Below, piece after piece: positions 19,118 to 26,801 of a stretch of DNA of 64,000 bases. Origin of the DNA: Rhodoferax sp. (GTDB taxonomy: Bacteria; Pseudomonadota; Gammaproteobacteria; Burkholderiales; Burkholderiaceae_C). Where the stretch lies: NCBI RefSeq assembly GCF_023700745.1, contig NZ_JAMPYG010000010.1, positions 1-64,000 on the forward strand, in the 5' to 3' direction. The notes under the pieces were generated by a model. The model saw nothing but the letters and a program-made list of their open reading frames with translations. It was not told where the DNA came from and made no database searches. A program made the translations under genes and the position numbers. How positions within the stretch are numbered: position 1 is the first letter of the stretch; each line of letters opens with the position of its first letter.

Positions 19118-20179
19118 TCAGGTAGCGCGCCCGCGTTTGATGGGAATCCGGACGCTCACGACAAACTCCCCGTTCACGACATCAACTTTCAGGCGCGCCT
19201 CAACGTCAAAGTGCAAAGCCAGACGTTCCCTGATGTTGTCCAACGCAATGCGGTTGCCCTCGCTTGTTTTAGTGTCGCCAGGAACCGGATTATGAACAAA
19301 GATCACGAGGCTATGGTCATCCTCATAAGCCTCAACACTGATCTGCGCACCAGCTTCAAGCGGCGCAACCCCGTGCAACACAGCATTTTCAACCAGAGGT
19401 TGCAACAGCAGGGGCGGCACCAATGCATCGGCAGGCGCGACATCACAAGACCAATGGACGCGTAGTCGCGTTCCAAAACGAATTTCTTCAATGGCAACAT
19501 AGGCCTTCGCCAGCTCCAGTTCCTGGCTAAAAGGTACCAGTGCCCGCGAGTCCGCCATCACAGCCCGAAATAGATCAGCCAGGTTTTCCAGCATGGCCTC
19601 CGCTCTTTTGGGGTCTTCACGGATCAGACCCAGCACACTGTTTAGGGTATTGAACAAAAAATGGGGGCGTATCCGGGCCTGCAAAGCCATCAGCCGGGAT
19701 TCTGCCAATGAGGGTGACAATCGAAGATGACGCCAGTTCAAATAAGCAAGCAAGGTTCCACTCACCATCACAGCCAAAAGTGCGTTGCGCAACAGGCTTT
19801 CGGGCAATTGGCCCGGTAGCAGCATGCGAAGACCGAGTTGCAAAACAAGCACAATCACAACCACCATCACCAGAATAAACGCTACGCCTGCACCATACGA
19901 AATCCTTCTGATCAATGGCGCCCATACATACAGTGCAAGCAGGCTGAGGAGAATTGCCGGCTCGTAAAGCAAGCCCTGTGCGGTGAACTGTGCAAAGGCC
20001 CCAGCCAGATCAGGTGCGATCACCACCGTCATCACCAGCCTCAAAGCCTCGGCCAGCAAAGTCACGCGCAGGATAACCCCCAGATTACGGAAATCTGGCA
20101 AAGAAACATGGCTGAACGAAAAAGTGCCAGGTGTTGGATTTTGCAAACTAGGCAATCTATGGAATCTGATGTAATTCAA
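19118..20179 (-). CDS. LytS/AlgZ-type sensor histidine kinase, no partner adjacent
   Basis: This roughly 350-residue membrane kinase has four to five transmembrane helices in the first 150 residues and a His_kinase domain. The phospho-acceptor is in [20 protein letters not shown] and the ATPase N-box is [16 protein letters not shown]. The arrangement matches AlgZ/FimS of pseudomonads. A LytTR response regulator (AlgR) would be expected beside it but none is in the window. The frame opens with a TTG at 20179 that overlaps the regulatory repeats, so the true start may be further in; no ATG exists before residue 50. The gene is divergent from the minor-pilin operon, which suggests it controls pilus assembly. 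Confidence 0.85.
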   Translation of the reverse strand: MNYIRFHRLPSLQNPTPGTFSFSHVSLPDFRNLGVILRVTLLAEALRLVMTVVIAPDLAGAFAQFTAQGLLYEPAILLSLLALYVWAPLIRRISYGAGVAFILVMVVVIVLVLQLGLRMLLPGQLPESLLRNALLAVMVSGTLLAYLNWRHLRLSPSLAESRLMALQARIRPHFLFNTLNSVLGLIREDPKRAEAMLENLADLFRAVMADSRALVPFSQELELAKAYVAIEEIRFGTRLRVHWSCDVAPADALVPPLLLQPLVENAVLHGVAPLEAGAQISVEAYEDDHSLVIFVHNPVPGDTKTSEGNRIALDNIRERLALHFDVEARLKVDVVNGEFVVSVRIPIKRGRAT

Positions 20180-20212
20180 CCGTTCATACTGTCAAAAGAG
20201 ACGTTTGTCAGT
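20179..20212 (+). promoter_or_regulatory. Candidate LytTR/AlgR-type binding site upstream of the pilin operon
   Basis: Two 9-bp direct repeats, ACCGTTCAT (20179-20187) and GACGTTTGT (20200-20208), lie exactly 21 bp apart. That is the two-turn spacing with a 12-bp gap known for LytTR-domain regulators such as AlgR and AgrA. The first fits the published LytTR pattern at all nine positions and the second at eight. A partly overlapping dyad, ACTGTCAAA-N7-TTTGTCAGT (20188-20212), has one central mismatch. In Pseudomonas aeruginosa AlgR activates the fimU-pilVWXY1Y2E operon. The parallel is inference. Confidence 0.6.
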
Positions 20213-20272
20213 TTGTTGCGTTCACGTACCAGTTTATCGCCCAAAATAACCCTAGCCTACAGGAACTTCATC

Positions 20273-20644
20273 ATGCAAGCGAAAACCACGAAACCACACG
20301 GATTCACCTTGATCGAACTGATGATTGTTGTTGCGATCATTGGTATCCTGGCCGCTGTTGCCATTCCTTCATACCAAAATTATGTGAAGCAGTCACGGCG
20401 TACCGAAGCACAGGCCTACATGTTGGATCTGGCATTAAAAGAAGAAAAACACAGGGTCAACAACGCCAGCTATGCCGACCATACAGCACTTGGCGTCACA
20501 AACACGACTTACTACACCTTCACTATCGCTGCAGGCACCAACACCTACACCATTTCGGCGGCAGCAGCCAACGATACGGGGTGCACCCCGCTGACTCTCA
20601 CTGAAGCCGGTGTCAAAGGTCCAAGCGGCTGCTGGAAAAAGTAA
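20273..20644 (+). CDS. pilE: PilE-type minor type IV pilin
   Basis: This 123-residue prepilin has a 10-residue leader ending in Gly, then [20 protein letters not shown] with the conserved Glu at +5. PilD should cleave it at G10/F11. The C-terminal region is short and holds two cysteines (residues 104 and 120) that probably form the D-loop disulphide. The ATG at 20273 has an AGGAA ribosome site. It is the first gene of the operon, with fimT starting 2 bp after its stop. It resembles minor PilE-like subunits; whether it is the major pilin cannot be told from sequence alone. Confidence 0.9.
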   Translation: MQAKTTKPHGFTLIELMIVVAIIGILAAVAIPSYQNYVKQSRRTEAQAYMLDLALKEEKHRVNNASYADHTALGVTNTTYYTFTIAAGTNTYTISAAAANDTGCTPLTLTEAGVKGPSGCWKK

Positions 20645-20645
20645 C

Positions 20646-21176
20646 ATGAAACAACTTGAACGCGGTTTCTCACTGATTGAATTGCTGGTCACCATCTCGG
20701 TGATTGCGATTCTGTCTGCGATTGCCGTCCCTTCCTTCCAATCCATGATCGAAACCAGGCGCTTGATAGCTGCCACTGAAGGCGTTTATGCCCATCTCCA
20801 ATTTGCACGCTCCGAAGCTGTCAAATTCGGATTTGCTGCAAACCTGAATGTCAGCATCAAGACGGGAACCCCCTGGTGCTTGGGCATCAGCAACGCAACC
20901 GCGAGTTGTGATTGCAACACTGCGGGTGCTTGCGTTTACGGACCAGATGCAGTGATGCAGCGCAACCTGATCGGCAGCGAATTCACCAATGTGGCACTCA
21001 GCACCAATCAAGCCAATGCCCAGCTGGACGGCATTCGTGGTGGATTCGGCGGTACTGCTGGAACCATCACATTGACGTCGTCCCCTTCCAACCGGACAAC
21101 CAATATTGTTTTCAGCCGCCTTGGCAGAGTAAAAATCTGCTCTGCCAGCGGCGTAGGTGGTTACCCATCATGTTGA
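20646..21176 (+). CDS. fimT: GspH/FimT-type pseudopilin
   Basis: This 176-residue minor pilin has the leader MKQLERG followed by FSLIELLVTISVIAILSAIA. The remainder matches the GspH/FimT fold, including RRLIAATEGVYAHLQFARSEAVK. It should sit in the priming complex at the pilus tip. It starts 2 bp after pilE and its last bases overlap the pilW start by 7 bp, so translation is coupled. Confidence 0.9.
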   Translation: MKQLERGFSLIELLVTISVIAILSAIAVPSFQSMIETRRLIAATEGVYAHLQFARSEAVKFGFAANLNVSIKTGTPWCLGISNATASCDCNTAGACVYGPDAVMQRNLIGSEFTNVALSTNQANAQLDGIRGGFGGTAGTITLTSSPSNRTTNIVFSRLGRVKICSASGVGGYPSC

Positions 21177-21904
21177 AAAGCCCATTACTCCATCGCCAGA
21201 AAGGTGCCAGCCTGGTTGAACTGATGGTCGGCATGGCCATCGGTTTGATCATTGTCGCCGCCGCTGCCTCAGTCTATGTAACGACCGTTCGCGGGGGTGC
21301 TGACACTTTGCGCTCCGCCAAACTCAACATCGAATTACGCGGCGCCATGGACATCATGGTGGCCGAGATTCGCAGGGCGGGTTACATCGGGTTTGATGGC
21401 AACACTAATTTGTCCACCAACCCATTTATGCAGGCCAATACAAATCTTACCCTGGTGGGGTCCGACTGCATTCTGTTTGCCTACGATGCAAACGGTAACA
21501 ACGTGGCCAACACCTCTGACCAATTTGGCTTCAAGAAAAACGGCTCGGTGGTTTCAATGCGATTTGGCGGCACAGCGCCCAGCACATCGGCCGGCTGCTC
21601 GGTAGGGAACGACTCCTGGGAAAGCATTACCGACGACAACAGCATCATCGTTGACACCTTGACCTTTGCCCTGACTTACCAGTGCCTGAATTCAAAAACA
21701 GGGGCTGGTTCAGCAAACCAGGCATGCGCTACAGGTAACGCCATTTATGACGCAGCGAGTGCTGCTGCTGTCAAATCTGATCTGGTCGAAATACGCAATG
21801 TGACCATTACCCTGGTGGGCCACCATAAAGACGACGCGCTCACCAGAATGTCGCTCAGTCAATCCGTGCGGGTTCGCAATGACCGAATCCAAACCGTGCC
21901 GTGA
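21170..21904 (+). CDS. pilW: PilW-type minor pilin
   Basis: This 244-residue protein begins MLKSPLLHRQKGASLVELMV, a prepilin leader and N-terminal helix with Glu at the expected place (GASLVEL). The downstream block LNIELRGAMDIMVAEIRRAGY is characteristic of PilW. It is part of the tip complex with FimT, PilV and PilX. The ATG overlaps the fimT stop. Confidence 0.9.
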   Translation: MLKSPLLHRQKGASLVELMVGMAIGLIIVAAAASVYVTTVRGGADTLRSAKLNIELRGAMDIMVAEIRRAGYIGFDGNTNLSTNPFMQANTNLTLVGSDCILFAYDANGNNVANTSDQFGFKKNGSVVSMRFGGTAPSTSAGCSVGNDSWESITDDNSIIVDTLTFALTYQCLNSKTGAGSANQACATGNAIYDAASAAAVKSDLVEIRNVTITLVGHHKDDALTRMSLSQSVRVRNDRIQTVP

Positions 21905-21920
21905 CCCGATGGAGACGCAT

Positions 21921-23174
21921 ATGAACCATCATGATATTACTTGCGGCTGTTCTTCGTCCACCAAACAGGCCGGGGCAGTCACCCTGTTGACCTCGGTCAT
22001 GATCATGCTGCTGGCGACCATCCTGGTGGTTGCGGTTTCCCGTACCACCATCATGGAACAGCGTATCTCCGGTAATGAAATTCGCACCCGCCTGGCGCAT
22101 GAGGCCGCAGAGGCCGGGCTCAATTTTGGACTCGCTTATTTGACACAAACTTCTCAAGGCGGCGCAACGGTACCAATGGGCGCAGACAAAGACGAAAACA
22201 CCGTTGCAGACACCATAGCCCTCGCCACATTAACGGGCACATCAAATCAATACAGCGTGGCATTTTGCAGCCCTATGGAAAATCTGTCTGCCGTCAGTTG
22301 CCCGAATGTACCAGGGGCAGTCACCTGCACTGCCGCCCCAGCCACCTATTTACGTACCCCGCGCATCGTCGCCTGCGGCTGGAGCGACGATGGTTTGGGC
22401 CGTGTCATGCTGAGTCAGGGCGTGGGTACAGTACCTGCAGTCAGCAACCCGGTCACGATGCCACTGACATCCAAAGGCGCTGTGAATGTCCAGGGCAGCG
22501 CAACCATCACCAACTACTACAACAATCTGACCATCTGGTCGGGTGGTTCCCTGTCCAATATCGGCAACTCTGGCAAGACCTTTGTGCGCAATCCCAATGT
22601 GCCACCACCTGACAACAGCGTGCCTCCCCCCACGCCACCATCGGCTTGCAGTTCCTCTGCTGATTACGTGTGTCTCACTGACAAAAACTCGACTGGACCC
22701 GACGTGATTGACGCAGATCCCACATTAAGCAATCTCACTGATGCGGCCCTGTTCAACATCTACTTCGGCCAGGTTGACGTGGCAGCTTACTCCGCCAACG
22801 TGGCCTCGATGGCTGACGTAGCACCGGGCAATGTAGGAACCCTGGATGGTGTCAAGCAGGAATCTTTCGTCGTGACCGGCAATATCACCAACACCATGAA
22901 TTTCACCATTGGCAGCCGCGACCAGCCCGTGGTCATGATCGTCGATGGTGATTGGACGGGCGGTGGCAACACCACCGTCTACGGCATTGTGTATGTGACG
23001 GGGAATATTGATCTGACAGGCACCAAAACCATCTATGGCGGTATGGTCGTTGAAGGTACGGTCGCAGGTACCGGCAGTCTGGACATCATCTATGACCCAC
23101 TGGTCTCAACCAATACCGCCAAGAATATCGGCAGGTCAGGCTCGATCCCTGGTTCCTGGCGCGACTGGAAATGA
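21921..23174 (+). CDS. pilX: PilX-type minor pilin
   Basis: This 417-residue protein has the PilX N-terminal block QAGAVTLLTSVMIMLLATIL followed by MEQRISGNEIRTRLAHEAAE. It is longer than most PilX proteins (about 150-200). The extra C-terminal part has a proline-rich hinge (NVPPPDNSVPPPTPP) and a repetitive beta region (VVMIVDGDWTGGGNTTVYGI), which may form a beta-helix-like surface. I chose the ATG at 21921 because GGAG lies 6 bases before it; in-frame ATGs at 21879 and 21909 lack a good ribosome site. Confidence 0.88.
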   Translation: MNHHDITCGCSSSTKQAGAVTLLTSVMIMLLATILVVAVSRTTIMEQRISGNEIRTRLAHEAAEAGLNFGLAYLTQTSQGGATVPMGADKDENTVADTIALATLTGTSNQYSVAFCSPMENLSAVSCPNVPGAVTCTAAPATYLRTPRIVACGWSDDGLGRVMLSQGVGTVPAVSNPVTMPLTSKGAVNVQGSATITNYYNNLTIWSGGSLSNIGNSGKTFVRNPNVPPPDNSVPPPTPPSACSSSADYVCLTDKNSTGPDVIDADPTLSNLTDAALFNIYFGQVDVAAYSANVASMADVAPGNVGTLDGVKQESFVVTGNITNTMNFTIGSRDQPVVMIVDGDWTGGGNTTVYGIVYVTGNIDLTGTKTIYGGMVVEGTVAGTGSLDIIYDPLVSTNTAKNIGRSGSIPGSWRDWK

Positions 23175-23218
23175 TGGTGGTGACACGTCACAACCATACT
23201 GTGGTTAAAGGAAAAATC

Positions 23219-25261
23219 ATGAAACCATCCTTACTCAAACAAACCGGCTCCATCCTGATCGAGGCCTTGGTGGCTTTGGTGGTGGTGAGCGTTGGCACCT
23301 TCGGGGTCATGAAGCTCAACACGGTCCTGCTCAGTGGCACAGGTCTATCCAAAACCCGCGCCGAGGCCCTGCAGATTGCGCAGAACCGCATGGAGACCAT
23401 CCGGAATTTTTCTGTTGAAGCGGGCTGCCCGGCTGCAGATACTGGCAGTACCGAAACCGACGCTGTGACAGGTGTCAATGCCGTCTATAAAGTCGGCCGG
23501 ACCATCAGTGGCGTCTTAGCCGAGCGGGTCAATGTCGAAATCTATGTGGGCTGGGATGGTGTTGCCGATCCGCACAATTCTGCGGCCGACAAACGTATCG
23601 TCCTGAGCAGCGTGGTAGCCTGCGTGGGTATGGGTACCTCTGGCATGGTAGGCGGCACTGCCAATGCCCAGAACGCGGGAAAACTAAAGGCCCCGACTGG
23701 CGCCGCGCGCGTGGGTGGCAGGACTGATCCAACTTGCCCAAGTGGTAGTTGTGTCACGACGATCAACAATACAAACAACATACCTGACAACACCAAAGTC
23801 TATAAAACGGGTAATCTGGTCGAATTGGTTGATACCGTTACCAATAAGGTACTTTTGACAGTCGAGGATGGCACGGACTTCAGCACCATTTCAGGGCGTG
23901 TTTATATCGAAGCCAATAACAGTGGTGACCCCATTGTTGACCCTGACGGTACCACCAGTTCAACGCTTGACGACAACGTGTTTGTGCTGTCGTCAGACGC
24001 ATCCTATTGCGCACGCATTTTCCCAACCGATGCCAATTCAATCATCCCGGCAGGTGCCACTGGCAATGCCATCAAATACCGCTATTTTGATTACAACTGC
24101 TATGTAGGCGCGGGCTGGTGGGGCAATGTCGGTATTGCCAGACTGGACAACCCGAACACCAACAACCGCATTTGTCTGGGTGACCCTGCGTCGAGTCTAA
24201 ACAACGAAACATCCATCTGGTCGAGAAAGGACCAGCTCAGTATCAGCCGCAGCTACCGCGGTTATAAAAAAATTGACCCCAGCGGCAGCAATACCAATTC
24301 AATTAATTTCGAAACCAAGGGGATTGGCTACAAACCCGCCAACCAGGCAGATGGCGCAGAGTGGGTCTATGTAGCGGAGCATATTGGGGTATCTGACCAG
24401 CATGATTTTCTGGTAACGATTATCAGTGGCAACCAAACCTGTGAAGGCTCTGGAAAAATGGCGCTTGTGGCTGACCAGTTTACGGGCAACCAGGGTCGTT
24501 TCTTTTGCATGTCAGGCCAATGCCCAGACCTGATCGCGACACCCAGCACACCCACAACAATCATTCATGGCACCATCACAAAAGAGTCAGGCGTTGTATT
24601 GACAGCGCCCGTGTCGGGGGCCGACAACTCGTGCAGCAGTGTTACGTGGACCGAGGCGGGCGATGGCGGGAGCTACAGCTATAGCTGTACGTTGAATTGG
24701 ACAGGCTTCTCAGGCTCCGCCTGGCAAGGCGCCATTTCATTCGGGGCAACCGGTACCAATACAGTGTGTGCATCAGGTACTGCTGCGACGGTGATCCCAG
24801 ATGGCAACAACGTGGCTTTTACTGTCAATAACAGCTCGGCTTTGGTGAATCCAAATTCATTGACATTTACCGATGTGCCACTGGCGGTAACAGATGTCAC
24901 CATCGACTTCAATGCGGCGGCATCAGCTTGCCCCAGCCTGGGTACGCCTGCTACAAGCTGGTCGCCAAATAGCAATTCCAGTTCAACGATGAAGCCATTA
25001 ACGTGGAGCTCTATAAGTTCAGCAACATCCTACTTGATCAATACTTGTACGTTAAGTGGTAATGCCACGATTTGTACACCAGCCACATCTGCAGGTTCGG
25101 TAACGTCACCTACAAGCTACACACCTGACATTACTGCGATTACTGGGGGAGTCAAAGGCATTTGCGTTTCTGTGACCGCAAGCAATGGGAGTAACACAAA
25201 CAGTACCCCAAGCAGCACGAAATGCGTGACCAAGAGCGGGAACAGTTATAACTTCAACTAA
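23219..25261 (+). CDS. pilV: PilV-type minor pilin with very long C-terminal extension
   Basis: The N-terminus (KQTGSILIEALVALVVVSVG, then LSKTRAEALQIAQNRMETIR) is that of PilV. Ordinary PilV is about 150-190 residues; this one has 680. The extension is Ser/Thr/Asn/Cys-rich and beta-predicted, and its last 200 residues look like one or two immunoglobulin- or fibronectin-like modules (SLTFTDVPLAVTDVTIDF, WSSISSATSYLINTC). That would make it a pilin carrying an adhesin-like tip domain. The 3' third appears more AT-rich than the surroundings. The ATG at 23219 follows AAAGGA. No pilY1 follows. Confidence 0.85.
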   Translation: MKPSLLKQTGSILIEALVALVVVSVGTFGVMKLNTVLLSGTGLSKTRAEALQIAQNRMETIRNFSVEAGCPAADTGSTETDAVTGVNAVYKVGRTISGVLAERVNVEIYVGWDGVADPHNSAADKRIVLSSVVACVGMGTSGMVGGTANAQNAGKLKAPTGAARVGGRTDPTCPSGSCVTTINNTNNIPDNTKVYKTGNLVELVDTVTNKVLLTVEDGTDFSTISGRVYIEANNSGDPIVDPDGTTSSTLDDNVFVLSSDASYCARIFPTDANSIIPAGATGNAIKYRYFDYNCYVGAGWWGNVGIARLDNPNTNNRICLGDPASSLNNETSIWSRKDQLSISRSYRGYKKIDPSGSNTNSINFETKGIGYKPANQADGAEWVYVAEHIGVSDQHDFLVTIISGNQTCEGSGKMALVADQFTGNQGRFFCMSGQCPDLIATPSTPTTIIHGTITKESGVVLTAPVSGADNSCSSVTWTEAGDGGSYSYSCTLNWTGFSGSAWQGAISFGATGTNTVCASGTAATVIPDGNNVAFTVNNSSALVNPNSLTFTDVPLAVTDVTIDFNAAASACPSLGTPATSWSPNSNSSSTMKPLTWSSISSATSYLINTCTLSGNATICTPATSAGSVTSPTSYTPDITAITGGVKGICVSVTASNGSNTNSTPSSTKCVTKSGNSYNFN

Positions 25262-25462
25262 ATTTGAAAATTGAGTTTTGAATCGACCATCTATTTTTCT
25301 AGCTTCCCTTGGTATTGATGGGCGCGAACCTGCCCGTCTTGCCAGGATTAGCCGGTGGATTCAAGTCTTATGCAGAGTGGCTATTCAGCTTCCCAGATGT
25401 GGGCCCCTGCCTGAACAAGTAGCTGGCATTCGCCAGCAGGTGGTTTAGGACGCCGGCAACAA
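25262..25462. other. Non-coding gap after pilV
   Basis: About 200 bp hold no gene that I can support. One 34-codon plus-strand frame begins at the ATG at 25318 but has no ribosome site and no similarity that I recognise. It may be debris. Confidence 0.5.
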
Positions 25463-25496
25463 AAAAAGCACTTAGCGTTTCCGCCAAGTGCTTTTT
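25463..25496 (-). terminator. Bidirectional rho-independent terminator (tRNA-Val and pilV)
   Basis: Arms 25463-25473 and 25486-25496 form an 11-bp stem with a 3-bp inner GCG/CGC pairing. On the minus strand it is followed by seven T and lies 13 bp past the tRNA 3' end. On the plus strand five T close the pilin operon. Confidence 0.9.
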
Positions 25497-25509
25497 CAAT
25501 AGGTATTTT

Positions 25510-25584
25510 TGGTGGGCAGTACAAGTTTCGAACTTGTGACCCCTGCAGTGTGAATGCAGTGCTCTACCCCTGAGCTAACCGCCC
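25510..25584 (-). tRNA. tRNA-Val (anticodon CAC)
   Basis: Read on the minus strand, the 7-bp acceptor stem (GGGCGGT with ACTGCCC), the D arm (GCTC...GAGC), the anticodon stem CTGCA/TGCAG with loop TTCACAC, the T arm (ACAAG TTCGAAA CTTGT) and an encoded CCA are all present. The anticodon CAC decodes GUG. It lies 25 bp past the dnaQ stop and is followed by a terminator. Confidence 0.97.
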
Positions 25585-25609
25585 TTTCCCTGTTCAGGAA
25601 AGACGCAGA

Positions 25610-26338
25610 TTATGTCACAGTTTCTGGCGTTTTCTGCTCTCGCGTGCGCCAAATTGTCTCGGCATTGCTTGACTTGTCAATTTGCTTCAACACGTCTTCG
25701 TGTGCGGTCAATTCCTGCTCGCTGGCGCAGATCACCGGCAGCACAAACTGGCGCAGGTCCAGCGCGCTGACCAGGGCGCCGTTGGCATCGGTGGTGGGCG
25801 CCTCGTCCATGAGCAGGGCATCCTGGCCACGGGTGAGGTTGATGTACATGTCGGCCAGCAGCTCGGCATCCAGCAGCGCGCCGTGCAGCGTGCGACCCGA
25901 GTTGTCAACTTCGAGGCGGTCACACAGGGCATCGAGCGAGTTGCGTTTGCCCGGAAACATCTCCTTGGCCATGACCAGGGTGTCGGTGATGCTGGCCACC
26001 ACACTTTTGACCGGCGGCTGCTTGATGAGCGCCAGCTCCATGTTCAAAAAGCCCAGGTCGAACGGCGCATTGTGGATGACAACATGCGCGTCTTTCAGGT
26101 AGTCCAGCAGGTCCTGGGCGACTTCTGCGAACTTGGGCTTGTCCTTCAGGAACTCGCTGGTGATGCCGTGCACCTTGAGCGCTTCCTCGTGGCTGTCGCG
26201 ACCCGGGTTGACGTAGAAATGACGGTTGTTGCCCGTGAGCTTGCGGTGCAGCATCTCGACGCAGCCGATCTCGATGATGCGGTCACCGTTGTCAGCCGAC
26301 AGGCCCGTGGTTTCAGTATCCAGAAAGACTTGGCGCAT
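25610..26338 (-). CDS. dnaQ: DNA polymerase III epsilon subunit (3'-5' proofreading exonuclease)
   Basis: This 242-residue DEDDh exonuclease has ExoI FLDTETTGLS, ExoII HNAPFDLGFL and ExoIII HGALLDAELLADMY with the catalytic His. The C-terminal tail that binds the alpha subunit is present but short. The gene starts 7 bp after the fdx stop and may be cotranscribed with the isc operon, which is unusual compared with E. coli, where dnaQ sits beside rnhA. Confidence 0.96.
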   Translation of the reverse strand: MRQVFLDTETTGLSADNGDRIIEIGCVEMLHRKLTGNNRHFYVNPGRDSHEEALKVHGITSEFLKDKPKFAEVAQDLLDYLKDAHVVIHNAPFDLGFLNMELALIKQPPVKSVVASITDTLVMAKEMFPGKRNSLDALCDRLEVDNSGRTLHGALLDAELLADMYINLTRGQDALLMDEAPTTDANGALVSALDLRQFVLPVICASEQELTAHEDVLKQIDKSSNAETIWRTREQKTPETVT

Positions 26339-26345
26339 GGTTTTA

Positions 26346-26684
26346 TCAGTGATTTTCCTTGGCGTGGTTGATGGAGTATTTGGGAATCTCGATCACTAGG
26401 TTTTTCTGCGCCAGGATGGCCTGGCAGCTCAGGCGTGAATTGGGCTGCAGGCCCCAGGCCTGGTCGAGCAGGTCGTCTTCGTCTTCTTCCGACGGTGCCA
26501 AGGACTCAAAGCCTTCGCGCACGATGACGTGGCAGGTGGTGCAGGCGCAGCTCATTTCGCAGGCGTGCTCAATGTTAATGTGGTTGTCCAGCAAGGCTTC
26601 GCAAATGGAAGTACCCGCCGGGGCAGACAGCTCGGCGCCCTGCGGGCAGTATTCAGCGTGGGGCAAAATTTTAATGGTGGGCAT
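26346..26684 (-). CDS. fdx: ISC-type [2Fe-2S] ferredoxin
   Basis: This 112-residue adrenodoxin-type ferredoxin donates electrons during Fe-S cluster assembly. The cluster ligands are in EHACEMSCACTTCHV (C-x5-C-x2-C), with the fourth Cys in RLSCQAIL. It opens MPTIKILPHAEYCPQGAEL, as in bacterial Fdx. It closes the isc gene set but is separated from hscA by 117 bp containing two palindromic repeats. Confidence 0.97.
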   Translation of the reverse strand: MPTIKILPHAEYCPQGAELSAPAGTSICEALLDNHINIEHACEMSCACTTCHVIVREGFESLAPSEEDEDDLLDQAWGLQPNSRLSCQAILAQKNLVIEIPKYSINHAKENH

Positions 26685-26694
26685 AGTTGATTGG

Positions 26695-26797
26695 TTGGGG
26701 TTAGAGCACGTTTGCTACACAAGGTGGTCTGACCCGCAAGTTCCTATTTTGTTGGGGTCAGAGCACATTTGCTGCGCAAAGTGGTCCGACCCGCAAG
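26695..26797. repeat. Two 46-bp palindromic repeats between hscA and fdx
   Basis: Unit 1 (26695-26740) and unit 2 (26752-26797) differ at only a few positions and are in the same orientation, 57 bp apart. Each is itself an imperfect inverted repeat: GGGTCAGAGCAC faces GTGGTCCGACCC, and unit 2 has an inner TTTGC-TGC-GCAAA hairpin. They look like REP/BIME-type elements of the kind mobilised by RAYT transposases. They could form strong hairpins in the mRNA between hscA and fdx. Confidence 0.8.
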
Positions 26798-26801
26798 CAT
26801 C

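Noticed and set aside
25318..25422. Small open frame of 34 codons after pilV
   Set aside because: It has no ribosome site and no recognisable family; left as unexplained intergenic sequence.
25510..25584. tRNA-Val as an integration (att) site
   Set aside because: No integrase gene and no duplicated tRNA 3' end were seen on either side.
26695..26797. CRISPR array at the 46-bp repeats
   Set aside because: There are only two units, with an 11-bp separation and internal palindromes; this does not have repeat-spacer architecture.
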